Shown: positions 44,542-52,900 of the stretch, piece after piece
Layout of the letters: each line of letters starts with the position of its first letter
Numbering within the stretch: the first letter of the stretch is position 1
Source: RGIG5952 sp045627605
GTDB taxonomy: Bacteria; Verrucomicrobiota; Kiritimatiellia; RFP12; JAAYLN01
Assembly (NCBI GenBank): GCA_045627605.1
Contig: JAZQOA010000086.1
Coordinates: 28,549-92,548 of the forward strand
Length of the DNA: 64,000 nt
Reading direction: 5' to 3'
Notes under the pieces: model-generated
Database searches by the model: none
The model's input: the letters and a program-made list of their open reading frames with translations, nothing else
Told to the model about the DNA's origin: nothing
Position numbers and translations under genes: made by a program

Positions 44542-46139
44542 TTTCCAGTTTTCTCCAGTTCGTCGTGGATGAGTTTGATTTCGACGGAATCGAGGAGGGC
44601 GATCCAGCTCGCCTCGATGATGTCGGATGAAACGCCAACCGTGTTCCAGATCCGGCCGCCGTCGGTTGATTCAATCAGCACCCGCACCATCGACGCCGTC
44701 GCGGCGCCGGTGTCGAAAACGCGCACCTTGTAGTCGGTGAGCTTCATCTCGCCCAGTCGCGGGTAGAATTTTTCAAGCGCCTTGCGGAGGGCGCCGTCGA
44801 GGGCGTTGACGGGGCCGTTGCCTTCGGCCGCCGTGATTTCCTCGCGGCCCGCCGACGAGATCTTGATCATCGCCGTGGTGTTGCGCCCCTTCGAGGCGCC
44901 AACCGAAAGTTCCGAAACAAGGCGGAAGCGCTCAAGTTCGAAAAAAGGCTTGTAAGGCGAAAGGATCCGGCGGATGAGAATCTCGAAACTGCCATCGGCG
45001 CCTTCGAACTGGTAGCCGGCCTTTTCAAGTTCCTTGAGCCGGGCGAGGACAAGCTCGACGCCTGCGGCATCTGGCTCCAGGCCGGGCAGGACGGCGCCGA
45101 TGCGATCGATGACCGCGCTTTTGCCGGCCATCTCGCTGATGAGGAAACGGCGCGAATTGCCGACGCTTTCGGGGGCGACATGCTCGAAGGAGCGCGCCGC
45201 CTTGCGGACGCCATCCATGTGCATGCCGCCTTTGTGGGCGAAGGCACGGCGGCCGACGTAGGGCAATCCGCCAGGCAAGGTCACGTTGGCGATCGCGGCC
45301 ACGCGGCGCACCGTCGGCGTCAGCTGCCGGATGTGCTCGTCGCCGATGCAGCCATAGCCAAGCTTGAGCTGCAAGTCCCCGATGACCGTGGCGAGATTGG
45401 CGTTGCCGCAGCGCTCGCCAAAGCCGGCGATCGTCCCCTGGACGTGCGTGGCTCCGGCGCGAACGGCGGCAAGCGTATTCGCAACGGCAAGCCCGCCGTC
45501 ATCGTGCGCATGGATGCCGACCGCGCACCGGCCGCCCAGATGGGCGACGACGGCGGCTGTCGCGCAGGAAACGTCCTCGGGGAACATTCCCCCATTTGTC
45601 TCGCACAGGCAGACGACCGACGCGCCGGCGGAGGCCGCCGTCTCGGCAACCTTCATCGCGTAGGCGGGGTCGTCGACGTAGCCGTTGAAAAAGTGCTCGG
45701 CGTCGAAAATCACGCGCCGCCCCGCGTCGACAAGCCACTTGATGGTCGCCGCGATCATCCTGAGGTTCTCGTCGTCGGTCGTGTGCAAGACTTCGGCAAC
45801 GTGAAACTTCCAGGCTTTGCCGAAGACGCAGACGGTCTTCGTCCCCGCGCGCAAAAGACTCGCCAGCCGAGGGTCGTCGCCCGGCTCGGTACCGGGGCGG
45901 CACGTGGCGCCGAAAGCCACGACCGCGGCCTGTTTCAAGTTCAGCTTCCTGACGACGTCGAAGAACTCAAGGTCCTTCGGGTTCGACCCCGGATTGCCCG
46001 CCTCGACAAGCGCCACGCCAAGCGCGTCAAGCGCCTCGGCGATTTCGAGTTTGTCGTTGATCGAAAAGGAGATTGACTCCGCCTGTGCGCCGTCGCGCAG
46101 CGTCGTGTCGAGGAGTTCTATTTTTTGGGGCGCCGCCAT
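44538..46139 (-). CDS. cimA: (R)-citramalate synthase
   Basis: A 533-residue alpha-isopropylmalate/homocitrate-synthase family enzyme of the citramalate type (TIGR00977-like). It shows LLDTTLRDGAQAESISFSI, the metal site in GIHAHDDGG, VQGTIAGFGERCGNANL and AFAHKGGMHMDGVRK, plus a C-terminal LeuA-type regulatory domain (residues about 390-530) that would bind isoleucine. It condenses pyruvate with acetyl-CoA to citramalate, giving 2-oxobutyrate for isoleucine without threonine deaminase. It starts 22 bases after the sugar-binding protein gene and overlaps DUF1015 by four bases. Confidence 0.92.
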   Translation of the reverse strand: MAAPQKIELLDTTLRDGAQAESISFSINDKLEIAEALDALGVALVEAGNPGSNPKDLEFFDVVRKLNLKQAAVVAFGATCRPGTEPGDDPRLASLLRAGTKTVCVFGKAWKFHVAEVLHTTDDENLRMIAATIKWLVDAGRRVIFDAEHFFNGYVDDPAYAMKVAETAASAGASVVCLCETNGGMFPEDVSCATAAVVAHLGGRCAVGIHAHDDGGLAVANTLAAVRAGATHVQGTIAGFGERCGNANLATVIGDLQLKLGYGCIGDEHIRQLTPTVRRVAAIANVTLPGGLPYVGRRAFAHKGGMHMDGVRKAARSFEHVAPESVGNSRRFLISEMAGKSAVIDRIGAVLPGLEPDAAGVELVLARLKELEKAGYQFEGADGSFEILIRRILSPYKPFFELERFRLVSELSVGASKGRNTTAMIKISSAGREEITAAEGNGPVNALDGALRKALEKFYPRLGEMKLTDYKVRVFDTGAATASMVRVLIESTDGGRIWNTVGVSSDIIEASWIALLDSVEIKLIHDELEKTGK

Positions 46140-46161
46140 TGGAAGTCTTCAGCCGGCCGGC

Positions 46162-47151
46162 TTAGTATCGGGAATCCGGGAAGTAGAAGTCCTTGGCGTT
46201 CTCGGGCGTGATAATCTCGGAGGGGATGACAATCTCCGAGACGCCGCCTTCGGGTTTCTTGCCGTTGCGAAGCCCCTTGAGAGCCTCGATGATGCCGCGG
46301 TGGGCCATCATCGGCGGATACGAGACCGTGGCCCGGACAACCTTGTCGCCGTCCATGACCTTCTTCACGACGATCTTGCTGCCGCCGCCGCCGACCATCG
46401 CCTTGATGTCGTCGCGCCCGGAGTTCTCATAGGCGCGGAGGGCGCCGACAAGGACGTCGTCGTCGCCGACCCAGATGGCATCGACGTGCTTGTACTTCTG
46501 CAGGTAGACCTCCATGAGGTTCATGCCCTTCTCGGTGTCCCACCACGCGGGCTGGGACTCGAGGATCTTGATTTCGGGGAACTCCTTGGCCATGACGTCG
46601 TTGAAGCCCTCGACGCGCTGCGTGTTGATCGGGCACGGGATGCCTTCCATGACGAGAATCTCGCCCTTGCCGCCGATGAGGCCGCCAATGGCGCGCGCGG
46701 CCTGTTCGCCGAGGTTGCGGTTGTCGCCGTTGACGAAGAGGTCCTGGCAGGGCTCGAGCATCGGGTTGGAGACGATGACGGTGTAGACGCCCTTGTCGTG
46801 GGCGCGCTTGCAGGCGGGCGTAATCGGCCCGGGCTCCTGGCAGACGACCACGAGGGCGTCGATGCCGCGCGTGACAAGGTTGTCGATCTTGTCGTGCTGC
46901 TCTGCGGCATCCTTGCCGATCGTGACGATGACTTCGACATCGTCGTTGGCCGCTTCGACTTCCTTCTTGGCGAGCTCGGCCGCCGAGACAATGCCGCCCG
47001 ACCACCCATGGTCGGCCGCGGGGAGGGAAACGCCAATCTTCAGCTTGGCCTGCCGGGCGGTACTTTCGGCGGCGTCGCCGCCCTTGCCGCAGCCGACGAA
47101 TCCCGCCAGCGCAAACGCGGCGGCGGCGACGACAGTGAAAAAGTTCTTCAT
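46162..47151 (-). CDS. Sugar ABC transporter substrate-binding lipoprotein
   Basis: A 329-residue periplasmic-binding-protein type 1 (Peripla_BP_4, ribose/rhamnose-binding-like). The lipoprotein signal ends in AGFVGCGKGG, with the Cys at about residue 21. The domain shows IGVSLPAADHGWSGGIVSAAEL, DALVVVCQEPGPITPACKRAHDKGVYTVIVSNP and AIWVGDDDVLVGALRAYENSGR, the usual hinge and sugar-pocket segments. No permease or ATPase gene is next to it, so its transporter must be elsewhere, or the protein serves as a sensor. It lies between the ceramidase-like gene and cimA. Confidence 0.88.
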   Translation of the reverse strand: MKNFFTVVAAAAFALAGFVGCGKGGDAAESTARQAKLKIGVSLPAADHGWSGGIVSAAELAKKEVEAANDDVEVIVTIGKDAAEQHDKIDNLVTRGIDALVVVCQEPGPITPACKRAHDKGVYTVIVSNPMLEPCQDLFVNGDNRNLGEQAARAIGGLIGGKGEILVMEGIPCPINTQRVEGFNDVMAKEFPEIKILESQPAWWDTEKGMNLMEVYLQKYKHVDAIWVGDDDVLVGALRAYENSGRDDIKAMVGGGGSKIVVKKVMDGDKVVRATVSYPPMMAHRGIIEALKGLRNGKKPEGGVSEIVIPSEIITPENAKDFYFPDSRY

Positions 47152-47211
47152 TGGAGTTGTCCTTTTATGGGGGGGCGGGGTCCGCGAACGACGGACGCCG
47201 CAGTTGTTGTT

Positions 47212-48621
47212 TTAGTAGATCTTGTTCAGCTGGGCGAGCTGGCCGGCGATGAGGTCGTCCGCGACGGTGGGGCCGAAGGGCGAAGTCGCCGCCTCGTAGC
47301 CGTCCTCCTTGAAGCTGTCGGAGAACGGGAAGTAGCCACGGCTGCCATTGGTGAGGCAGGCGCAAATCGTCAGGGCAAAGGGGCTCTTGGCCTTGACGGC
47401 CTTGCCGATGTCGTTGAAAGGCTCGCCGGGGAAGCCGCCGAAGGCGACGGACTTGCCAATCGCGAGCGTGAAGAGCGGGAGGTCGAAGAAATCGGGGCCG
47501 TCCTTCAGGCGGCGGATGCGCCCGGCGCGCGCGACCTCGGTCGTGAGCTCCATCCCCTTCCAGGGCAACTCGGCGTCCTTGCCGGCCTCGTGGGTGGCCC
47601 ACACCTTCTCGGCCCAGGCAAGATCCTTCTCGTCGCCCGGCTTGGCGCGGTTGGAGGGGACGCGGACGCTTCCGGTGGCGAACTTGATCTTGCCCGCCTC
47701 AAGCGGCGCACACTTCAGCCAGACGTTGAGCGCAGCGGCGGTGATGACATTGGCCATGTGGCGGGCGTGGTCGTAGCCGCGGTCGACATCGTCGAAGTCG
47801 CGCTTGAGTCCGTTGAGCTCGCCGGGTTTCGGCATGACGTTGCAGTGGTTGACGTCGCCCTGGGTGCCGTTGATCACAAGCGAGAAAGCCTCGCCCATCG
47901 TCGCGGCCTCGAAGACGGCGCGCGTGAGGCCGGGCCAGTCCGCGGTAAGGGTCTCGCCGCCGACGACATCCGGGTGGGTCTGGAAGTTGATGACGGCGAT
48001 GGACTTCGCGCCCTCGCGGTCGATGCGCAGGACCTGCACCTGCTCGTCGGGCGGATTGCCGACGGGCTTGACAATGTCGGGGTTGTTGGTGCCCGGATTC
48101 GTCATGACCTTGCCGCTCTTCATGAGGTAGCGGCGGCCGAAGGTGATGCGCTTGGCCTCGCTGCGCCCGCAGGAGAGCCTGGCGGGCTTGAGGTCGGCGA
48201 TGGCCGCGACAGCGGCATCCGCCGCGCGGGTCGTCGCCATATTGACGTAGATGTAGTCGATCTCGGTGGCGTTGGAGGGGACGCCGTCGCCCGAGGTCCC
48301 CGACGAGCCATGCGTCGAATTCATGGCGAGATAGCCGCCGTCATGCGTGTGCGAGGCGTGGAGGAAGATCGCGTCGCGCTTGACGCCGGTCGCCTTCACG
48401 ATCGCGTCGCGCATGGCGCCCGCAACCACATCGGAAAGCGCCTCGCAGTCGAACTGCATGACGAGTGCGGTCTCCTCGCCGTCCGCGAAGGCGACGCAGT
48501 TGATCTGCAGGGGGTCGAGCACCTTCTTGGCGCGGCGATCCTGGTAGTAGCCGGGCATGTAGGAGCCCAGCGGCGGGGTGATGTCAACGCGCGCGAAACC
48601 AGCTGAAAACATATTTTCCAT
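47212..48621 (-). CDS. Neutral/alkaline non-lysosomal ceramidase-like hydrolase
   Basis: A 469-residue protein similar to the N-terminal domain of neutral ceramidases. It shows the N-terminal GFARVDITPPLGSYMPGY, the metal-site segments LHASHTHDGGYLAM and INFQTHPDVVGG, NGTQGDVN and FGGFPGEPF. The start at 48621 follows AGGAAAG and removes a spurious 51-residue extension. There is no signal peptide, so it is probably cytoplasmic and cleaves an amide in an imported sugar or lipid compound rather than ceramide itself. Such proteins are frequent in PVC carbohydrate loci next to Gfo/Idh/MocA genes, as here. Confidence 0.87.
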   Translation of the reverse strand: MENMFSAGFARVDITPPLGSYMPGYYQDRRAKKVLDPLQINCVAFADGEETALVMQFDCEALSDVVAGAMRDAIVKATGVKRDAIFLHASHTHDGGYLAMNSTHGSSGTSGDGVPSNATEIDYIYVNMATTRAADAAVAAIADLKPARLSCGRSEAKRITFGRRYLMKSGKVMTNPGTNNPDIVKPVGNPPDEQVQVLRIDREGAKSIAVINFQTHPDVVGGETLTADWPGLTRAVFEAATMGEAFSLVINGTQGDVNHCNVMPKPGELNGLKRDFDDVDRGYDHARHMANVITAAALNVWLKCAPLEAGKIKFATGSVRVPSNRAKPGDEKDLAWAEKVWATHEAGKDAELPWKGMELTTEVARAGRIRRLKDGPDFFDLPLFTLAIGKSVAFGGFPGEPFNDIGKAVKAKSPFALTICACLTNGSRGYFPFSDSFKEDGYEAATSPFGPTVADDLIAGQLAQLNKIY

Positions 48622-48713
48622 TTTGACTTTCCTCAGGCGGCTTTGAAAAACCAAGCCCCGCGAAGGCCGGGATTGGCCACCGCGGGACCCGATTTGAGCG
48701 CCGCGTAAAAATG

Positions 48714-49781
48714 CTAATCCTTGACGACGATGATCTTGCCGCCGTTCTGGGCGGACTTGTGGGCGGCCGCGCAAAGCGCGAGGTTGTGGATCGCGCCCCC
48801 GGCGGTAAGGAACTTGCCGGTCTGGACGGAGGCGGCATGCCCCTCGATAAGCGCCTGGTAGATGTTCTGGATCTTGCCGGGCGCAACGGCCGTCGTCTTC
48901 TTGCCGTCGTCGAGCTCGAGGCGGATTCTGACGGGCTCGTCATCGTAGCCCGAAAGCTGGAAGAGCGTGCCGTAGCCACGGAGAATGGCCTTGTCGCCGT
49001 AGATTTCGTAGCCGAGGTTGGTGAGGGTGCCGGCAAGGCCGCCGCGCAGCTCCGAGAAGGAGGCGTTGACGCTGCCCTGGGTGCCGTCCTCGAAGAAGAA
49101 CTTGATGTAGGCGCCGTCTTCGGCCTTGATCTTCATGACCTTGGGGTAGTAGACGGCGGCGACCTTGGCGATCTTCTTGCCGAACATGTACTCCGCGACG
49201 TAGAAGCAGTGGCTGGCGACATCGCCGATCGGGCCGCCCATCTCCTCGATCTTGGAGCAGCGCCAGGTGGCCGCCTCGGCGGGATCGTAGCCGTAGGCGA
49301 ACTCCATGTGGAAGCAGCTGTCGTTGACGTTGCCGAGCTTGCCGGCCTGGAGCAACTTGGCGCCCGCGATATTCCAGGCGTTGTTGACCATCATGTGGTC
49401 GACGGTGAGCGAAAGGTTCTTCGCCTTGGCAAGCTTGTCCATCGCCTTGGCGTCAGCGACGCTTGTGGCGGCGGGTTTCTCGACAATCACGTGCTTGCCG
49501 GCCTTGAGGGCGGCAATGGCGAGCTTGGCGTGGGAGGCGTTGTTCGTCGCGATGTAGACGGCGTCGATCGACTTGTCGGCGAGGATGGCGTCGGAATTCT
49601 CGTACCACTTGAGGCCGAGGGCCTCGGCAGCCGCCTGACGGGCGGGATTCATGTCGGTGGCGGCGACAAGCACCGCCTTCTTAAGCCCGTTGAAACGGCT
49701 CTTGTCGCAGCCGAAGCCTTCCTTGGCGACGCGGTTTTCCGCAATGCCGCCAAAGCCGATGATCGCGTATTTGACCTTCAT
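48714..49781 (-). CDS. Gfo/Idh/MocA family NAD(P)-dependent oxidoreductase
   Basis: A 355-residue Gfo/Idh/MocA oxidoreductase. The N-terminal Rossmann fold is VKYAIIGFGGIAENRVA, followed by the AVYIATNNASHAKLAIAALKAGKHVIVEKPAA signature (EKP catalytic Lys). The C-terminal alpha/beta domain has GPIGDVASHCFYVAEYMFG with the conserved Asp/His. It probably oxidises or epimerises a sugar or inositol. It is the first gene of a transcript that continues into the ceramidase-like, sugar-binding, cimA and DUF1015 genes. The start at 49781 follows AGAAAGGA. Confidence 0.93.
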   Translation of the reverse strand: MKVKYAIIGFGGIAENRVAKEGFGCDKSRFNGLKKAVLVAATDMNPARQAAAEALGLKWYENSDAILADKSIDAVYIATNNASHAKLAIAALKAGKHVIVEKPAATSVADAKAMDKLAKAKNLSLTVDHMMVNNAWNIAGAKLLQAGKLGNVNDSCFHMEFAYGYDPAEAATWRCSKIEEMGGPIGDVASHCFYVAEYMFGKKIAKVAAVYYPKVMKIKAEDGAYIKFFFEDGTQGSVNASFSELRGGLAGTLTNLGYEIYGDKAILRGYGTLFQLSGYDDEPVRIRLELDDGKKTTAVAPGKIQNIYQALIEGHAASVQTGKFLTAGGAIHNLALCAAAHKSAQNGGKIIVVKD

Positions 49782-49814
49782 GTTGTCCTTTCTGTTGAAA
49801 ATCAAGGTTAAGCA

Positions 49815-49843
49815 ATTATACCAAATTGACTGGCCGCTGGCAA
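49815..49843 (-). promoter_or_regulatory. Predicted sigma-70 promoter of the Gfo/Idh/MocA operon
   Basis: On the minus strand: -35 TTGCCA (49843-49838), a 17-base spacer and a perfect -10 TATAAT (49820-49815). A leader of about 27 bases carries the ribosome-binding site. Confidence 0.7.
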
Positions 49844-49914
49844 AAGCGTCCCGTCGCGATTTTTCACCCGATTGATACAGGGATTTCGCTTGCAACCGTC
49901 TGCGGCCAAGAAGC

Positions 49915-49942
49915 AAAACGGCCGCCCTTGCCGGGCGGCCGT
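49915..49942 (-). terminator. Rho-independent terminator of the FtsX-like gene
   Basis: A 10-bp stem ACGGCCGCCC / GGGCGGCCGT with a 5-base loop (49918-49942) is followed on the minus strand by a short T-run (TTTTG). It closes the DUF6785/FtsX operon 20 bases after the last stop. Confidence 0.8.
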
Positions 49943-49961
49943 CTTACAGGGAGGCCGGAGA

Positions 49962-52900
49962 CTACGCCTGCCCGCCGAGAACGGAATCCTCCAGGATTTT
50001 CTTCGCCTGGGCGAAGTACTCGACCTTGGTTTCCTTCGGGACCGCGCGCCAGTGGAGGAAGTGCTGGCGGATGAGCGCGACCATCGGCTTGTTGAGACGC
50101 ACCCAGGCGTCGCGGGTGCCGGTGAGGCGCACAAGCCGCATCTTGGAGATGTACTCCTTGGTGTCTGGATCGGTCGGCAGGTCGATCGTGATCATCTGCG
50201 AGACGCCAAGGTCAAAGGGCTTGAGCCACACCTGCACCTCGAGGCGCGGGATGTAGGCGCCGTCGGCCAGCGGGTCGGTCTCGTCCGCGAGCGTCAGCTT
50301 GGGCGGCCCCGAGAAAAAGGCGCCGGACGAGCCTTCGCCGAGGTTCTCGAAGTAGTTGTAGAAGAACGAGAGGACGGCGACGCGGTCGTAGTGCGTGAAG
50401 GTGAACGGCAGCGTGAAGGTGATGCTGTCGTCGTCCGCCGGTTCGGGCAGCGACCAGCCGGCATCGTCGGTGGGCTTGGCGATTTCAATCGCGGAGCGCG
50501 CCGGGAAGTACGTCGAGGCGAGGGTCGCCACGGCAATGGCGAGCGAGGCGTAGATCGTCGTCACGGACGTGAAGTTCATGTTCATGCCGCCCGTGAGGTT
50601 GAGCGCGGTGAGGATGCGGCCCGTGCCCTGCGAGAGGATGTAGCCGAGGACCGCGCCCACCACCGAGTACACAAGCGCCTCGGCGACGAACATGAAGAAG
50701 ATGTAGCGCGGCGCGATGCCGACGGCGTTGTAGACGAAGATTTCGGTCTTGCGCTCGTAGACGGAGCCCTTCATCGTGTTGAGCACGGTGAGCGCGGCGA
50801 TGATCAGCGGGATGATGAGGTCGGCCATGCCGGCCATTGAGCGGGCGCGGGCGCGGCGACCGTTGAACGACGTGCCGTCAAGACCGTAGTTGCAATCGCG
50901 GCCGGTCTGGATGAGGTAGGCGTTGATCTCGGCGCGCGCAGCCGAATACGGGGCGTTGCCCATGTCGACGACGGCCGAGACAATGCGCTGCATCTTGTCG
51001 TCGGCGCAGGGGAGCTGGTTGACAAGGGCGAAGACGAGATCGGAGGGCTGGACTCTCGGGTCGGTGTCTTCGGCAAGCACGTAGTCGTTCGAAAGGAGCG
51101 GGGTCGAGATACCCTCGATATCGAACGGGATGAGGTTCTCGCCGTCGACATCCGTCACGCCGGCGAATTCCGACGACTTGAAGATGCCCCAGATGTAGAA
51201 TTCGACGCCGGAAAGTTTGACCGGGACCGGACCGGCATTGACGTCGTCGGGGAAGATGCCGAGTTGCTCGGCGACGTCATCGGGGATGATCACGGGGTAC
51301 GGGGCCTGGGTGAGCGCGGCCTGCTCCGCCGTGAACCAGCCGTTGGTCGTGAGCATCTTGATCGAATCGCGCAGCGGCTCGGTGGGTGTGAAGCCGAGGC
51401 CGGCCTTGACGACACGCGTCACGGCCTTGTCGCCGTCGCCGTATGTGATCTGGAAGTTGGGCACGTTGAGATTGCCGCTGCCGCGGTTGAGCGAGCCAAT
51501 GTGGGCCTGGCGGACGTTGACCGTGTAGTTCTCGCCGTACGAGGCGTTGAGGGCCTCGACTTCGCTGGCGGAAATCGGAGTGAACTGCTTCTCGCGGACG
51601 AGGATGCCCTGGTAGGCGGCGCGACCGGTCGCCCTCTCCTTTTCGAGGATGTTGGACTGCACCGAGGTGAAGCAGATCATCACGAAGGTCATGAGAACGA
51701 GCGTGGCGCAGGTAAGGCCCGTGCGGACCTTGCGGCGGTGCATGTTGTTGAGGCCAAGCATGAAGGCCGTCATGACGATGCCGAAGGTGTTGCCCTGCGC
51801 GCCCTTGACAATGCCCTGCGAGGCGCGCATGGCGTCGAGGTTCTCCTGGAACTTGGTGGAAAGCACCGAGGTCACGGACGCCACGATGATGATGATGACG
51901 AAGCCCAGCAGGATCATCGCGGAGGAGCGGATCATGTGGAAGGCCGGGTGGAGGATGCGCAAAAGCAGGAAGACGACGAGGAAGATCGCGCCTTCGGCCA
52001 TGATCTGCTTGCGGACGTCCGTGAATCCGAAGATGAGTTTCTCGAAGAAGAAGATGAACGGGACAAGGAGACCCATGTACCAGAGGATGCCCCAGACGGC
52101 TTCGGAAACGGACCCGAGGATGACCGGGTGGTTGAGAATCAGGTAGGAAAGCGACTGGCGAAGGTCGCGGAGGCGCGAGAGCAGCGGACGGGAAGAACCG
52201 TTGGCGTTGTCGTCCGCCACGAGTGCGTTGGCGTCCTTGTCGAGGTCGAGGGTCATCTCGTCGGCCATGCCGTAGCGGTTCTGGAGGTCAAGGCGCTTCT
52301 TGGCGAGCCAGGCCATGGAGGCATCGGCTTCGGCCGTGATGTTGCGCATGATGGGCGTGTCCCAGGCGAGGTAGCCGGCGCCGTCGATTTCCTCCTCGGG
52401 GTTGGGCTTGTAATGCTTGTCCTTGTCGTTGTTGAGGACGCCCAGGCAGAAGGCGCGGGTCGTGGCGACAAGATCGTTTCCGGGTGCGCCGGCCTTGAGC
52501 GTGAGGAAGAAGTATTCCTTGGGCGGAAGGAAGTCCATCATGCCGGCAGAGCCCGTGTAAGGGCAGTTGGAGTCGAAGGCGGCGAGACCGCTCGACGAAA
52601 TGAACTGGATGCCCGTGAAGGCCTTCATCGACTGCGGGTTGACGATGTTGAGGATGCTGACGGGAGCCGCCCGGTAGAGGATGAGGTTGACGGGCGTGTC
52701 GATTGTCGGCATCGTGCGCGAATTGTAGATGTTCTGGGCGGAGACGCCGTTGTCCTTGACATACTCAATCTGACCGCCGCGCCCGAAGAAAAAGGACTCA
52801 AGCGGCTTTGCGCGCGCCCAAATCGTGCTGGGCGACGCGAGGAACGGGTAGCTGTAGGCCCCGTAGGGATCGGTGAAGATGAAGGGCTTGGAATCGGTCG

